Shown here: positions 11,389-23,600 of the stretch, piece by piece
Layout of the letters: each line of letters starts with the position of its first letter
Numbering within the stretch: position 1 is the stretch's first letter
From: Heligmosomoides polygyrus polygyrus
Taxonomy: Eukaryota; Nematoda; Chromadorea; Rhabditida; Heligmosomidae
Length of the DNA stretch: 64,000 bases
Reading direction: 5' to 3'
Assembly: GCA_947396885.1 (NCBI GenBank)
Contig: OX377202.1
Span: forward strand, 75,922,643-75,986,642
Position numbers and translations under genes: made by a program
Notes under the pieces: generated by a model
What the model saw: the letters and a program-made list of their open reading frames with translations, nothing else
What the model was told of the DNA's origin: nothing
Database searches by the model: none

Positions 11389-13217
11389 AAAATAATTCTA
11401 TCGATGGTGTGAAGGAAGAAGGGTGGGCCATGCTCTAGGCCTGCATCGCTTCGTTTTTCCGATAGAGAAGAGAGCCAGAGGCTTTCATTGGCGCCGTCCA
11501 TTGTCGAGGTATCCAACGAGAGTAGATTTCCTCACCTTTGTAGCGCACGATGGTGGTGTAGCAGGATACGTTCCGCTGCAGTGCAGTGAGGTCCATTCGA
11601 GTTCTTACAGATGCTTGCTGACTAACGTTTGGGCGATATCGCTTTCTTCACAGCCTGAAAGGGATCAAGTCAAATTGCAGCTACCGCTTCAGACGTCGCC
11701 TCAATCTTAGAACGCTTAAAACATTCCTTCGATCACATAGTCTGTAGGAAAACCGTGACCCTCATCTGGCGGGAATTAAGACGTCCAAGCAGTCGGTAGC
11801 AGGGCCGCCATCAAGACTCAGGCGCACCAATCGGAATGGCGACCCGATGTAGGACCTGAGCTCCCGCGTTAATATATGCGGAGGCACCCATCTTTTCGGC
11901 TTGCCTTGGGGTCTTGGATCTGAAACGGTGTGAATCTAAACTCCTCGAGGGCCTTGTGAGCGGCAGTTTGTGATCCACAGCGAGTAGTTGACCCTGACTT
12001 CGAACTCCTCCCCGCGTGCTGCTGCACTCGACGGTGCCATCTCTCGCGGAATGCACTTTGGTGCTTCAAATCTTATACTGATCTATCATAAGGCCATATA
12101 GACGTTAGTTTTATGTGTCCCTTTATTCGGTCTTCGTCTATGCCACAGGTTCTTCATTACTGCTAAATTTCAGTCAGTTTCATAGCCTGTCAATTCAGCT
12201 TCTAAATAATCCATCCTTAGGTAATTCTATCGAAATGCTGCGCCCTAATCCCGGTTCATCTCGCTTCTGAGATTACAAATTTCAAGCTGGAGACACCCTT
12301 ATCGAAGTTTTCTACGGTCTTAAAGAAAAAGTTCATATTTGAAGTTTTTGCGAGGCTGTCTAAATGTGTTAATGATGCAACAAAGTATATACGTTTATGT
12401 GGCAGTACTCAACACGGCCATCCAGAAGAGAATATTGCCTAGATAAGTGCTGAGACGTTTTCAGGATCTATCCTAATCCGAGGTGGGCGCCGCTAGAAAA
12501 GCAAAGAAAACACGTACAGGATTGCCCATCATCGGTAGAAAGCTACATAGAAGGGTCCTTTCGTAGGCTAGCTGAGTATGTAGTCTTCGTGAAATAGTGC
12601 ACTTTCAAATTTACAAAAGCATTAAGCGAAGTGCCCGCACCCCACTAGGGTAGATCTCGTTTCCAACAACAAAACGGTAGAAACTTTTGGTCCGACGAAA
12701 AGGCTGCAAAAGTTCAGAGCCACGGTGAGCATGCATTCTTAAGATATCAGGATATATGTTGGAAAGAGTCATTAAGAGGAGATTTCCTAGATGTTTTTAA
12801 CCGGTGTGAGGATGGTGAAGCTTCTGAGGTATGTCTCCTTTGCTCTTCTTTGAAGTGAGCGCCAATGATTTCAGCAGCGCGCTGCGAAATTGAGAGATGA
12901 TGATGTCGACGTCAGTGCTGAGTACCACGATGTGCAAAATGTCTGCGAGTGGACGTGGATGCGTTTCCAAGGCTCAACTCTGCTTGCGGGAAACGAAAAC
13001 CTCCTGTCCTTATCCATGCATGCATGCAAAAAATGCTGGTGACTAAACTTTCTTTGCCGCTTTCATAGCTACGAATGCCTCTTATCCACGATTGGTTGCT
13101 GTTTTGTAACTGTTTTAGTATAACTTGTTCATTTTTCTTATTCGTTTTAGGTGTGAGCATCATGGTCACGCCTAAAACGAAAAAATAAATGAATAAAAAT
13201 CCTTGAGCTTTGAGGCT
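11389..13217. other. Unassigned intergenic stretch
   Basis: No exon or repeat family was recognised with confidence. Overlapping minus-strand frames at 12069-11811 have a basic, serine-rich composition typical of repeat-derived sequence. A duplicated TGCATGCATGC-like run occurs near 13015. Confidence 0.35.
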
Positions 13218-14172
13218 GGATAGAAAAATAGGCACTAGTGTACTTAGTGTACCGCACTCAATCTTGTTCAAAATAGGTCCACTAGGGGTAATCTGGGCGC
13301 AATGTGGCTCGGGGGGGGGGGGGGGGGTCACCCCCCTACACAACGGTTTGTGCTTTTTGAAACCGGAATTTTTTTGCAGCACTGGTGTGTTCTACCCCTA
13401 CAGTGAACTGAGGTAGGCCATTTCCGATGTAATTTCACACATACGTTTCCTTTACTAAGGCGGACAACAACTGAGTAGGGGGGTGACCCCCCCTGAGCCA
13501 CATTGCGCCGTAATCTGCCATGAGCAGAACGAATATCATAGTCGTTTCTTGCGGAAATGCCTTATAAGCCCGCTACATTAAGCTCAAATCGCCCAAGGCC
13601 TCGCGAAATAGCGCGCGCTGGTAAGAGGCGCAGAGACTCCGCCCCTACCAGCACGCATTTGCGGCTGTCTCTGGGGGGGGGGGGGGGGGGTTTACCAAAG
13701 CACATCGTGGCGTGCAGGCGTGGCTGCTAGGTACACACAGCGAATGTAAATGCAGTCTTATCTCCTCGTTTCGATCACAGATTCAGGCCTTATTTTCTTC
13801 CGAATTGGGAAAGGGAGGGAACTATAGCATGAAGGCAATTTTTACACAGGTGTGCTAATGGGCCCCGGAGTCCCTTCCCTTGCCCGAGCTTTCAAGGCGT
13901 TTAGAGATTTCAAGTCTTCTGCCCTGGCCAACCTCTGCTGCAGGCTAGAGACGGCGACGGCGCATCGGTAGGGGACGGAGTCTCTGCGTCTCTTACCAGC
14001 GCGCGCTATTTCGCAGGGCCTTGGGCGATTCGAGCTAAGTCTAGCGGGCTTACAAGGGATTTCCACAAAAAACGACTATGATACTCCTTCTTCCCACAGC
14101 AGATTACCCCTAGTAGACCATTTTGAACAAGATTTAGTGCGATACACCAAGTACACTAGTACCGAAAAATAT
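13218..14172. repeat. Large inverted-repeat element (host of a nested MITE)
   Basis: Left and right arms are reverse complements over roughly 270 bases once the nested insertion at 13296-13509 is removed. Paired landmarks are CACTAGTGTACTTAGTGTA (left, about 13233) with its complement near 14136-14160, CCACTAGGGGTAATCTG with its complement near 14100, and AAATAGCGCGCGCTGGTAAG with its complement near 13995. The centre holds an 18-base G tract near 13673. No transposase frame is present, so this is a non-autonomous foldback element. Element class is unknown. Confidence 0.8.
13296..13509. repeat. Nested MITE with 8-bp target duplication
   Basis: A 214-base element has perfect 15-base terminal inverted repeats (GGCGCAATGTGGCTC and its complement) followed by G/C homopolymer tracts. 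It is flanked by GTAATCTG at 13288-13295 and again at 13510-13517. An 8-base duplication is characteristic of hAT-superfamily insertions. It interrupts the left arm of the element at 13218-14172, whose right arm has the uninterrupted sequence. A related internal segment (AGCACTGGTGGGTTCTA) occurs near 45042. Confidence 0.85.
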
Positions 14173-15574
14173 ACCGTTCGAAAGAAATCGCCAACCTTGC
14201 AAGTCATCCGAGGTAGTTTCTCAACATTTACACACATGTAGGTGACTATATGTTGAATACGGAACCAATGAGGACCGAGGTTGTTTCATTTCGTGGAGTT
14301 ATTGACGGCTGGACCCTAAGGTCGGCCGAGTCGCCACTCTCTACCGAAGATCATCGCTTCCCCAGCGGGTTTGCTTCACATCTCCCACAAATTTGAGTGG
14401 TGGAGGAGTTTTCCGTCTCATGCAGTACTATGTACATGGTCCAGCATTATGCCTGTTTATGACGAACAAGCCATCGAAGTTTTTATTCTACTGCGAGTGG
14501 TGGAATAAAAAAGGAAATGTGAGAAAAGCGAGAAAACTATTCGGCCAACCTAATATTTTGATTTCAAGATTCATTAGATTCTTTTCAGGCAAAACACGCA
14601 AGAATTCGTTGAGTGTTCAACGGTAAAAATAAAAATAAAAAACTATACAAAGATAAAAGTTACCAAGCACCTGAACACGAAAATTGGCATTTTCCTTGTT
14701 GCGAAAGAATCTGAAAATGTAACCATTCCAGCAAACAATGCCTTACATCTTCTGTCCCTATTTGAAAAATATTTATTTTTCTAACGTAATCCTGTATGCT
14801 ATGTGGATTAAATGAGATGAACGAGAAATTCGAAATCTGCTTCCCTCTACTGCTTGGGATCTTAGGGAAAATTGTGCTCAGAAATGTCGCTGTGTTATGC
14901 CGTTATACTGTTGTGATATCTCTAGATGCAAGGTAACCCTAACTCTAGTTTGTTATGTTTGTTTGTTTGTTCTTCCTAACCCTAGTTAGTTTCTATTTAT
15001 TTTATGTTTCCCTGTTTTACCTAGTTTATCTGCATTGTTGGTCTTTAGATGTTGTGATATAGGTGCTTTGTACTAGGCATAATTGAATTGTGTTGAACTG
15101 AATTGAATCATTGGTACATCCGCAAATTTTCCATGGATTCAAGCGTTCCAGGCCTTTTTCATTAATGTAATCTAGTGTTGCTATGCTCAGAAAGTTAAAT
15201 TTATTCTTAGGGGTGTTTAGTGCTGAAGGCTTGTTATCTAATATATTAGTTTTTTTTTATTGAGTTATATTATCCTATTTCTATTTCGTTACGCTTCCTA
15301 TGGCAGCTGTCTACCTGGCGTTGATGAATCTCTTGGCTTATGAATTATTTTGAACCCACGTGCTAGGTAAAATACAAACGGCGCTCCATGGGGCCACAGG
15401 TGTCATGTTCCAATATATTCTATAGTCCGCTTGGAATCGTTCACATACCATTAGAAGCCTCTTCTATAGGACTATCTAGGGGACATGCTCTTCTTTGGCC
15501 CTCGCCGACATGTACCTGCCCGTGTATGCAGGTTTGCCTAATCTATTTAAACCTATTTATTTAATTTATTTATA
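14173..15574. other. AT-rich intergenic stretch
   Basis: No supported exon. The sequence is AT-rich with simple GTTT and TTTAT runs (about 14955-15010 and 15250) that lead into the truncated 5' junction of the RTE element. Confidence 0.4.
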
Positions 15575-16815
15575 CTGCTTAACCGTATGGAGCGTTGCTT
15601 GGATGAATATCAGCCAGTGGAGCAAGCAGGGTTTCGCAAGGATTTCTCCTGCATGGACCATATTCAGACTGTCTCACAGCTCATCGAAAGGAGCCGCGAA
15701 TACCACCTCCCACTTGTCCTTGTCTTCGTGGATTATCGGAAAGCGTTCGACTCTGTGGAAATCAACGCCGTTTTGAACGCACTTGTGCACGCTGGTATAC
15801 CATCGCCCTACATCCGACTTCTAGACGAATGCTTCTCGAACACATCGACTACCATCCAGCTGTTCGATCGAAAGCTTAAAATTCCTATCGGGAAAGGAGT
15901 ACGGCAGGGAGACACGATTTCTCCCAAGCTATTCACAGCGGCACTCCAGGATGCCATGAAAGACTTGAACTGGGACGATAAAGGCTACCTTGTCGACGGT
16001 AAACGGATCAGCAACCTTCGCTTCGCCGACGATATTGTTCTCATCTCCACCAGCACGGCAGAAGTCGAGGAAATGCTGACCGAGCTCAATGTGGTAGGTA
16101 TGAAGATTGGATTGGACATGAATATGTCCAAAACACAATTTATGGTCAACCAGTGGTGTGACATGGGACTCGTAAGGTTAAATGGAGTTGCTCGACTCCT
16201 ACGTCTATCTGGGAAGAGAGCTGAACATGGATAACGACCTCGCTCCTGAAATCGCCCGCAGGAGACGCGCAGCAGCCTTCAGTTCGATTCGCGAAGTCAC
16301 CGATCAGGTCAAGGATCCCGGCCTCAGAGCCTCGATATTCAACGCCTCTGTACTGCCTGCGATGTGTTACGCGACGGAAACCTGGCCCGACAACAAGACA
16401 ATCGCCAGAGCGATGCAAACTACGCATCGTGCACTGCAGAGATGTCTTCTAAGGACAAGCATTCGTCAGCAATGGCAAGAAGGCCTACGAAGCTCGGAGC
16501 TACGGGAGAAGTCGCAATTAGCAGACCCGCTGCAGTACATGAAGAAGTCCAAATATCGCTGGGCCGGACACCTGCTTCGACGAAAGGACGATAGATGGAG
16601 TCTCCGTGTCACAGAATGGCTCCCGAGAGACCATAAGAGACCACTGGGACGACCGCCAACACGATGGGCCGACTCATTCTCAAGATCTTTCAGAGAGCGG
16701 AGTCTGCCTCACTAGATGCAAGCAGCCAGGGATCGAGCGGTCTGGAAGAGTTGTGGTCCCCGCTGAAAGACCTCCAGCCGACAAAGGACCATCAAAGTAT
16801 CAAAGTAAGTAAGTA
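15575..16815 (+). mobile_element. 5'-truncated RTE-type LINE with reverse transcriptase
   Basis: A 215-codon frame from 15587 covers the reverse transcriptase palm: VFVDYRKAFDSV (catalytic Asp near residue 49), GVRQGDTISPKLF (residues 105-117) and RFADDIVLI with the FADD box at 146-149. These are typical of the RTE clade. The frame breaks near 16185, and the next frame (16182-16715) carries the conserved DSYVYLGRELNM and the C-terminal region ending with HLLRRKDDRW and RPPTRW. A further frame change gives the usual ARDR-W-K end. The copy has lost its endonuclease and ends in a short AAGT-like repeat (AAAGTAAGTAAGT). It is a dead, relatively young-looking copy, since long frames persist. Confidence 0.9.
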
Positions 16816-17162
16816 TTTAAACCAGCAGTCTACAAATTTTTAACGGTGGCCTTAAATCCACCGTCAGGTCTTTCAAAAATTAGGTTTTTTTTAAAACTCC
16901 TACATATCCATCCTTCCGCACTAGGCACCTCGTACTCACCCCCTTTTTTCCTCGTCTTTTGGAGTTTTGTTGTCAGTGTTTACAATGCTGATATGTGGAC
17001 GACGCTTGCTTGCATGGAAAATCTGCCCAGATTGCTTGAGAGTGTTTTTCGGTTTTTTTTATATGGCGCGTCTTATGACGTATTCAATAAATAAATAAAT
17101 AAATAAATTCGAGTGTTGAGCAGAAGAAGCTTTAGTTCTCTGGCCGAATTTCAGTCCTAAAA
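16816..17162. other. LINE 3' flank with AAAT microsatellite
   Basis: Contains an (AAAT)n run at about 17087-17107. No gene seen. Confidence 0.5.
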
Positions 17163-17457
17163 AGGATAAAAGGATAACGCATGGCGTTAATCAATCCATT
17201 CCGGGATGCGCCACGCATTCTACTTCTACGGGATGTCGTGGAAGCGATTTGAATGAGTGTTTGGCCATGCAATGACTTGCGGTGGCCAGCCGATGAACAA
17301 GACAGTGCTTTATCCTTTCCAGATAAGTCGGGTACCAATTCACCGACCCCGGAGGGATGGAAGGCTTGGTTGGCCTAGGCGGGAAATCCAAACCAGGCAC
17401 CTGGTATCGGATGCACGCGACAGCCGATACCTCTATCGATTGCGCTGCACACGCTCA
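17163..17457 (-). repeat. tRNA-derived SINE, near full length
   Basis: Read on the minus strand, the head carries a box-A-like GCAGCGCAATCGATAGAGG and a box-B-like GGTTTGGATTTCCCGC. These are followed by the conserved body (CCAACCAAGCCTTCCATCCC, then GCAAGTCATTGCATGGCC, then CATCCCGTAGAAGTAGAATG) and a tail of GGATAAAAGGATAA type. Matching copies occur at 34428 (opposite orientation), 55050, 31008, 37715, 38738, 26395 and 63622. Confidence 0.8.
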
Positions 17458-20080
17458 GTTTCAATCATATTTTAATATAATATAGATATTATCAGTTATG
17501 TCCTTATTTCTTCTAAGTTTTTTAGATATAATTTCCAATGTAATTTTTAATTTGGGCAAAAAGAGTCACTCTCGGAAGGCCAGGAAGTGAATGTGGTTTA
17601 CTAAGTTCGTCGCGATTTAGAAGCGGGCCTTGCTGCGAGGCTGTTGGCGAGTTGCGTGAGCACGAGCAGCGCTGGGCACCTTCCTAGCCTCTCTTGAACC
17701 GAGGTCATCGCTTCAGGTGCATTTTTTCTCTTCGTGTCCGTCTCCTTTCCCCATCAGAAAAGGCGAACAACTAATGTTTCATAGATACGTGTCAACATCC
17801 GTCGCCACTTCGCCCACCTATCCGGTTCTTGTTTCCGACAATGCTCGGCATTTCTCCGCCGTTGGACTCTTGTTGTTGAACATGCTCGATCGGTGTTTCC
17901 CTTTGCTCGCTGGCTCGTTCCCATACTACTTGTCCTATTCCACGTTGATGCCCGAGGACTCTCGTCGATTGTCTTCTGACTCCACTTTTCTGGGTGCTGT
18001 AGTATTCAGCTACTAGTTTCCCGTGCGGTAAAGAGTAGGACCTGCTCAGCCACGTCGGCCAGCTAAGAAGGGGCAGTGGACGACTTCCACTGTGTCCGTC
18101 TAGTGAGCTCTGTAGTGCAACAACCATTATGTGGCTTGATTCGGGAGTTGCACCAACTGATCGCTTTATTCAAATAACGTCAACTTTTTTTGTGACTAAC
18201 AATCAGTCAACGGAATAAACTTTTATGCACCATGATCGACTAACTACGTCCAAGCACTGAACCCCCGTCGTTTCACGAGACCACTACATAGTTCCAGAAG
18301 TCTAGAGCTGTGGCAACGGCAGAGTCGAAGAACCTTGAACTCCCACTCTCCAGTTCCTGCGATCTTCGATTTGTTTTCGCTTGTAGACGGGGGTTCAGTG
18401 CTTGAAACAAGTGGTAATCAGAACAGCGGTGTGTGTGTTGAACTGCGGACGCTAACTTTTCTACGAATTTTCGAAGAGAATTTTTTCGTCAAGTTTCCAG
18501 TAAATAGTTAAATTTCGTTACGAATACAATTGCTTCGTTTAAATTTAAAAGACAATGGAAACGCTTTGCATACATCAAGTTGACGTCAGACTGGACACTT
18601 TTAAAAGAAATCGAACATTGGCAGTGAAGAGAAAATTTGTAGAAGACCAAAACGTCTTCACTTCTCAGCTCCAAATAAGCAGAATCTACACTGTCGATCG
18701 AGTGAAGACCGCTGGCGAGTTCGTGGAGTGATCTTTTTCTTGTAATGCACTGAAAACGGCCGTTTCCTCGAATATCGAAATAAGCTTGAGCAGCTGTCTT
18801 CCTTCTAATCGTAAGAAATAAACGGCGCATATCGCGAAGGCGCACACCAGGGGATACGAGAACGGCCAGAGCACCGACCGTAATCGCGCACGGTGGCACG
18901 GTCAAGGCTTAGCCCGATACAGCAGAGATGTGTTCGATAGGTACCGTGATGGGCTGCCGCAATTACGGTAGCAGCAAGGCGCGTTCCCGCACCGCCGTTG
19001 CACGTTTCCACACCTCCGGTGCGTAGCATCCAGTTCGACTTTGAAATTGTTCAGTTTGATGTGAAAATGACAAATTTCGATTTCGATTTCAGCCCTCTCC
19101 TAAATTTGCCCGAGATCCCCTCCATCTCTCGAGCAAGTTCATTAGAGGGAGGAGGCCCTGTTTCGTTTTTCCATCAGTTATTTTCAGCAGTTTAAATTGT
19201 ACCTTATGGTGATTTTTTATTGTTTTACATTCTGTGGAGATTTTCTCCACAAATGGTCCTTTATATAATGCACGATCAAGATCACGAAATTTGTCGACGG
19301 ATCGTATATCCACTGCGAGTTCTAAAGGTTTTGTTAAGTATTCCGTTAAATTTCTGGGACATTCCGTTGAATTGTTAAGCAAGATTTTAATGGAAATGCC
19401 GTTAATTATTTAAAATCGTTAAATCGTTGACTGTTAAAGGTACACCTCTAATTTAGACGGGACCAAGTCGGAACTATGTATAAGCAGAACATTGTGGCGA
19501 AACTTCTCAACAAATTTCGGCCATTTTTTCGTGAACAGGTTTTCCGCGAGAAGTAATTCGTTGTAGTAAACTAGAGCAATGTTCTCAACTTTGTTATGTT
19601 TCAGGAGAGTTGCTTCTGTCAGTTTTTGTAGTTTAGAAGGGTAGGCTGGAACTATCACGGAGTGCTCAGCTGGCAGCGATTTCAATTCAGCATTCCCTCG
19701 GAAGTCCGTCAGCAACACAGGAAAACCTTGTCGTGTGTGGCTAACACGCAGCGCCCAACCCCCATCACCAGTAGATAGTTGGCGGAGAAAGTTCCTCCAG
19801 TGGGATGCAGAAGTAAAGAATGACACACACACAACACCATTGCCGCCGAGACATCCTTTTTTGGAAATCTTCTAGAAAATTGTATTATTATTACTATTAT
19901 TATGATCATTATTCATACACTATTACTTTTCTACCAAAATTCTTATTCAGAGCATTTAAAATTCTTGATTAAAAAATTCGCTACGAGATTTTAGGAAGAC
20001 AGCAATATTTGCGGAACCTTTTGGAAGAGAACAACACCTTATAGAAGCAAGTCCAACGACATGTGAGCTTATAATCCAGA
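17458..20080. other. Intergenic stretch upstream of the LACT gene, with open frames
   Basis: Two minus-strand frames deserve note. One (18905-18489, 138 codons) is unremarkable. The other (19832-19434, 132 codons) has protein-like composition, including VLLTDFRGNAELKSLPAEH and VENIALVYYNELLLAENLF, but I cannot assign it. A third open pair at 17717-18127 is mutually overlapping. A small MITE sits at 18252-18403. Confidence 0.35.
18252..18403. repeat. Short MITE with 18-bp terminal inverted repeats
   Basis: AAGCACTGAACCCCCGTC at the left end is matched by its exact reverse complement at the right end, giving an element of 152 bases. The interior shows no coding potential and I see no clear target duplication. 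Confidence 0.65.
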
Positions 20081-20241
20081 GGCCGGATTCATCAACAATT
20101 AACCCGTGGGTATGCGGGTGATAAGGGGTAGCGATAAGATAAGAGTCAGGTAGAGATAAGGCAGGAGTCAGAGACGCAGGCTTCATTGTGGGTATCTCTA
20201 CCCCTTATACTCGCGGGTTAGTCGTTGATGAATCCGGCCCC
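20081..20241. repeat. Foldback MITE, GGGGCCGGATTCATCAA family
   Basis: The left end reads GGCCGGATTCATCAACAATT and the right end is its complement (GTTGATGAATCCGGCCCC). Subterminal arms around ACCCGTGGGTATGCGGG and GGGGTAGAGATACC also pair. It lies about 440 bases upstream of the LACT start. Confidence 0.8.
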
Positions 20242-20660
20242 AGAAGATGGAGAACCATTTGTTTAGGTTGTCGTAAGAAGTGATTAAAACTTGTCGCCCT
20301 TCAAAGTGTGATATGAACCTTACCAGTTCAGAGAGAAGTCACATGATCGTCGGAGTCGTAAACTCTCCACTCCATGCCGGAAACTCAGAGGTGACGTCTC
20401 GAACTTCGTCCAGAATTAGGTTCGAAGATTGCTCGATACAGAAGATAAGAGGTGCTCCGTGGGAGCGCCGCCCCGTCAGAAGCGGCGCACAGCTAGTCGT
20501 CGCGGAGCTCGGCGCTACGTGGTCACAGTTCCCACCTGGGCATTTCCCCGTATTCCGCCTTCCCTGTGAAGATCACATGCGTTCTGAGTCCCTGCCCGAA
20601 CGCACACGTCCCCGTCGTTATTCCGCCGAAGATCGGTTGCTTCTACTCGACGGAGCTCCT

Positions 20661-20671
20661 CATTCTTTCAG
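20661..20671 (+). promoter_or_regulatory. Probable spliced-leader acceptor of the LACT gene
   Basis: CATTCTTTCAG lies nine bases before the ATG at 20681. It fixes the start of the first coding exon, whose protein begins with a hydrophobic anchor and needs no upstream coding exon. Confidence 0.55.
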
Positions 20672-20680
20672 TGCGTGGCG

Positions 20681-23600
20681 ATGGGAGCGGCCAAGGTGTC
20701 GGTGGTTTCCGTCTCCGTCATCGCCGCTGTCGCTATCGGGCTCCTTCCCGACCTGCTACGCACCCGTCTACCGGTGCATATCGACGGCAGCGTGCAGCCC
20801 GGATTCGAGAAAGTCAGAGACGTCTTCATGTGAGTGCTCCGTGTGCAGATTGATTTCAGCGCCTCTCCTTTTGCGCTTGGCGCTCCACTTCTTTGGCAGC
20901 CTCTTTATTGCGGAGCTTCTGAATGGACGGGCGGCATTGTCGACGTTCTTATTCTTTCCTATTTGTGCTCTTCATTTACTATTGGCCACCACCCACTCAT
21001 TTAAAATAGTGCACTCTTTCCGCCTCGTAGCTCCCCATTCTCAAGATTACGTAGAGGTAACTAATCGTAAATTTGAAGAGAATCTTGCAGAAAGTGGGAA
21101 CCGGTTATTTTTACTCCTCTCACGCGCATAAGCTCTAAGGATTAAACCTCCAAAAAGGTAAAGTAGACAAAGTTTACGTGCCTGCAGCCTGTAATACTTG
21201 ATCAACAGCGATGTGCAGAATTTCCTTGCCCGTATTCCAAAGTTGGTTTCCGGACACTTTGACACCTTCCGCTCCGCGTTTCGTGTTCCACGTTTTTGCT
21301 ACGGAAGACGGAACGGAAACGATGACGCATGGTTTTCATGTTTCGCACTGACTATTCTGCTCTTGAACTTGATGAGAAGGCAGAAGAAAAAAGGGGCTGT
21401 CATCGCCTTCCTAACGGTTCATTTCGGAAGGCTGGTGCATCCTTGCTCTGGGAACAGCGTGACAACCAAATAAAATTTTTGTTGGCTGAGAATCAGAGCT
21501 CAGCTTGTGACCTCGGGCCAGATTCATCAACCCCTTATCGCCCTTTAACGGTGAAAATAACGCCAAAGCCTGATGCTAATGAATGCCATATCAGGGAGCT
21601 TGGCGGTATTTTCACCATTAAAGGGCGGTAAGCGGTTGATGAGTCTGGTCCGTGAAGAGGTGTTGACTGTATAGACCACAACCCGCATTCATCAACGATT
21701 AAACGAGCGGGGATAGGATTCATCAACAACTAAACCCATGGGTATGCGGGGGGTATAAATGATAGAGATAAGATAAGAGTCAGGTAGAGATAAGGTAAGG
21801 GTCAGAGACGGACTTCATCCTGGGTATCTCTACCCCCTATACCCGCGGGCTAGTCGTTGATGAATCCGGCCCCCGCTCGTTTAGTGGTTGATGAATCCAG
21901 CCCCAGGTATGCTAGGTATGAAGGGTAGAGGTACCCATGATAAGCCACTTATCTCTCCTTATCTTATCTCTACCTGTTAGGCCTATGTCATACCATCGCT
22001 CACCCCGAGCGGAGCCTAATGATAAGCTCCCATATCGATCACGCGAAGCGATGACTCGATACGGGAGCCTATCATTAGGCTTCGTTCCCATATCGACTCA
22101 TCGCTTCGCCCGATCCATATGGGAGCTTATTATTAGCCCACGGTCGAGGTGAGCGATGGTATAACGCTGCCCTTATACCCCGCATACTTGCGGGCTCAAT
22201 TGTTGATGACTCCGGCCCCAGTTCGCCTGCCGAGAGTGTCTTCAAACTGTATGCACTGCCAAGTTGTCATGAATTTCCTTCCTGCAACATGTTATGCATA
22301 AAGTGTACGGTGTACGGAAGAAAACGTTGTCGCAGAATTCTCTCCAGTCGCTGCTAATCCAATACACTTCGATGTTCACTGGATCTGCGGTATTGAGCAG
22401 CCTCTCTACATATCGCAAAATTACTGAATTACGCATTACGCAAAACTACTCATGAAAAATTGAAATGTAGCAATTGCATCAGGAGAAAACATCTAGAAAT
22501 TGCATTTCTAAGAAGTATCCTATATCAAACGGTACAAAGATTCGTGAGAGGTGGTGAGTGATCAAGCAAACAACGAGCTACGACTTATTCGCTAGAACTC
22601 AGCGCACGTACAGCCTTAGAATGAAAGAGCTGTTTAAATATTGGAGTTAAGATCTTCTCTTTTAATCGGAAGATAATGCATCCCCATAACCCTATGTTTC
22701 GTTTGAACAATCCCCATAACCCTATGTTTCGTTTGGAGAAGAGTTCTATAAGTAATCTTAAATTGTTAATATTGCTTTCCATATATTAGGTTGGTGCATA
22801 AGTTCTCGGACATTTAATCCCTCCTGAATTGAAAGCGCATTTTCCCACCAAATTTCTCACATGCATCAACGCGTAAATGATCGATCGATAGAGAAAGGAA
22901 AGGGCTACAAAACTGTTCCCAACATTTACTTCTGCGTTGTTGACGTCAGCTATTATGGCTAAGCAATTCATCCCAACTGAGACGCATATTCGGCACGTCA
23001 TGTTATTCCTGCATCAATCTGGCCTCAATGCCAACGAATCGTTTCGTCGCCCGGAGGATGCTTACAACGAGAGTGCTCCTGCTCGAAGTACTGTGCACCA
23101 GTGGTTCTCGAAGTTTGCAGTTGGTGAATTCTCCGTTGAAGACACTGAACGAGAAGGGCGCCAGATGACACTGGATTTGGATGGCCTCCGAAGTAGAGTG
23201 GCCGCGGACCCATACCAAACCACTCGCGAACTATCAAACACTCTTGGTGTTAGTCATTCAACAGTCGTTCGAGGATTGAAGTCGGTTGGCAAGGTGCGAA
23301 AATTGGGTGGCTGGGTACCTCACGACTTGACACAACATGACATGGATCGCAGAGCCGATGTCGCTCTGTCTCTCCTTACCCTCAGACGTACCCACGGATG
23401 GCTGGACAACCTTGTCAGCGGGGATGAGAAGTGGATACTCTGCTCTAATTATCACCGGCGTGCACAGTAGGTAGACGCAACTGGAGAGGCAGAGGACGTT
23501 CCGAAACCCGACCTTCACGTGAAAAAGGTGATGCTATGCATTTGGTGGAGCGTTCTTGGCGTAGAATACTGGGAGCTGCTGGACGAAGGGACAACAGTGA

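Noticed and set aside
20280..21131. 283-codon plus-strand frame
   Set aside because: It overlaps LACT exon 1 in another frame, has a low-complexity arginine/serine/leucine composition and no domain. The exon 1 frame is supported by phase, family similarity and an acceptor.
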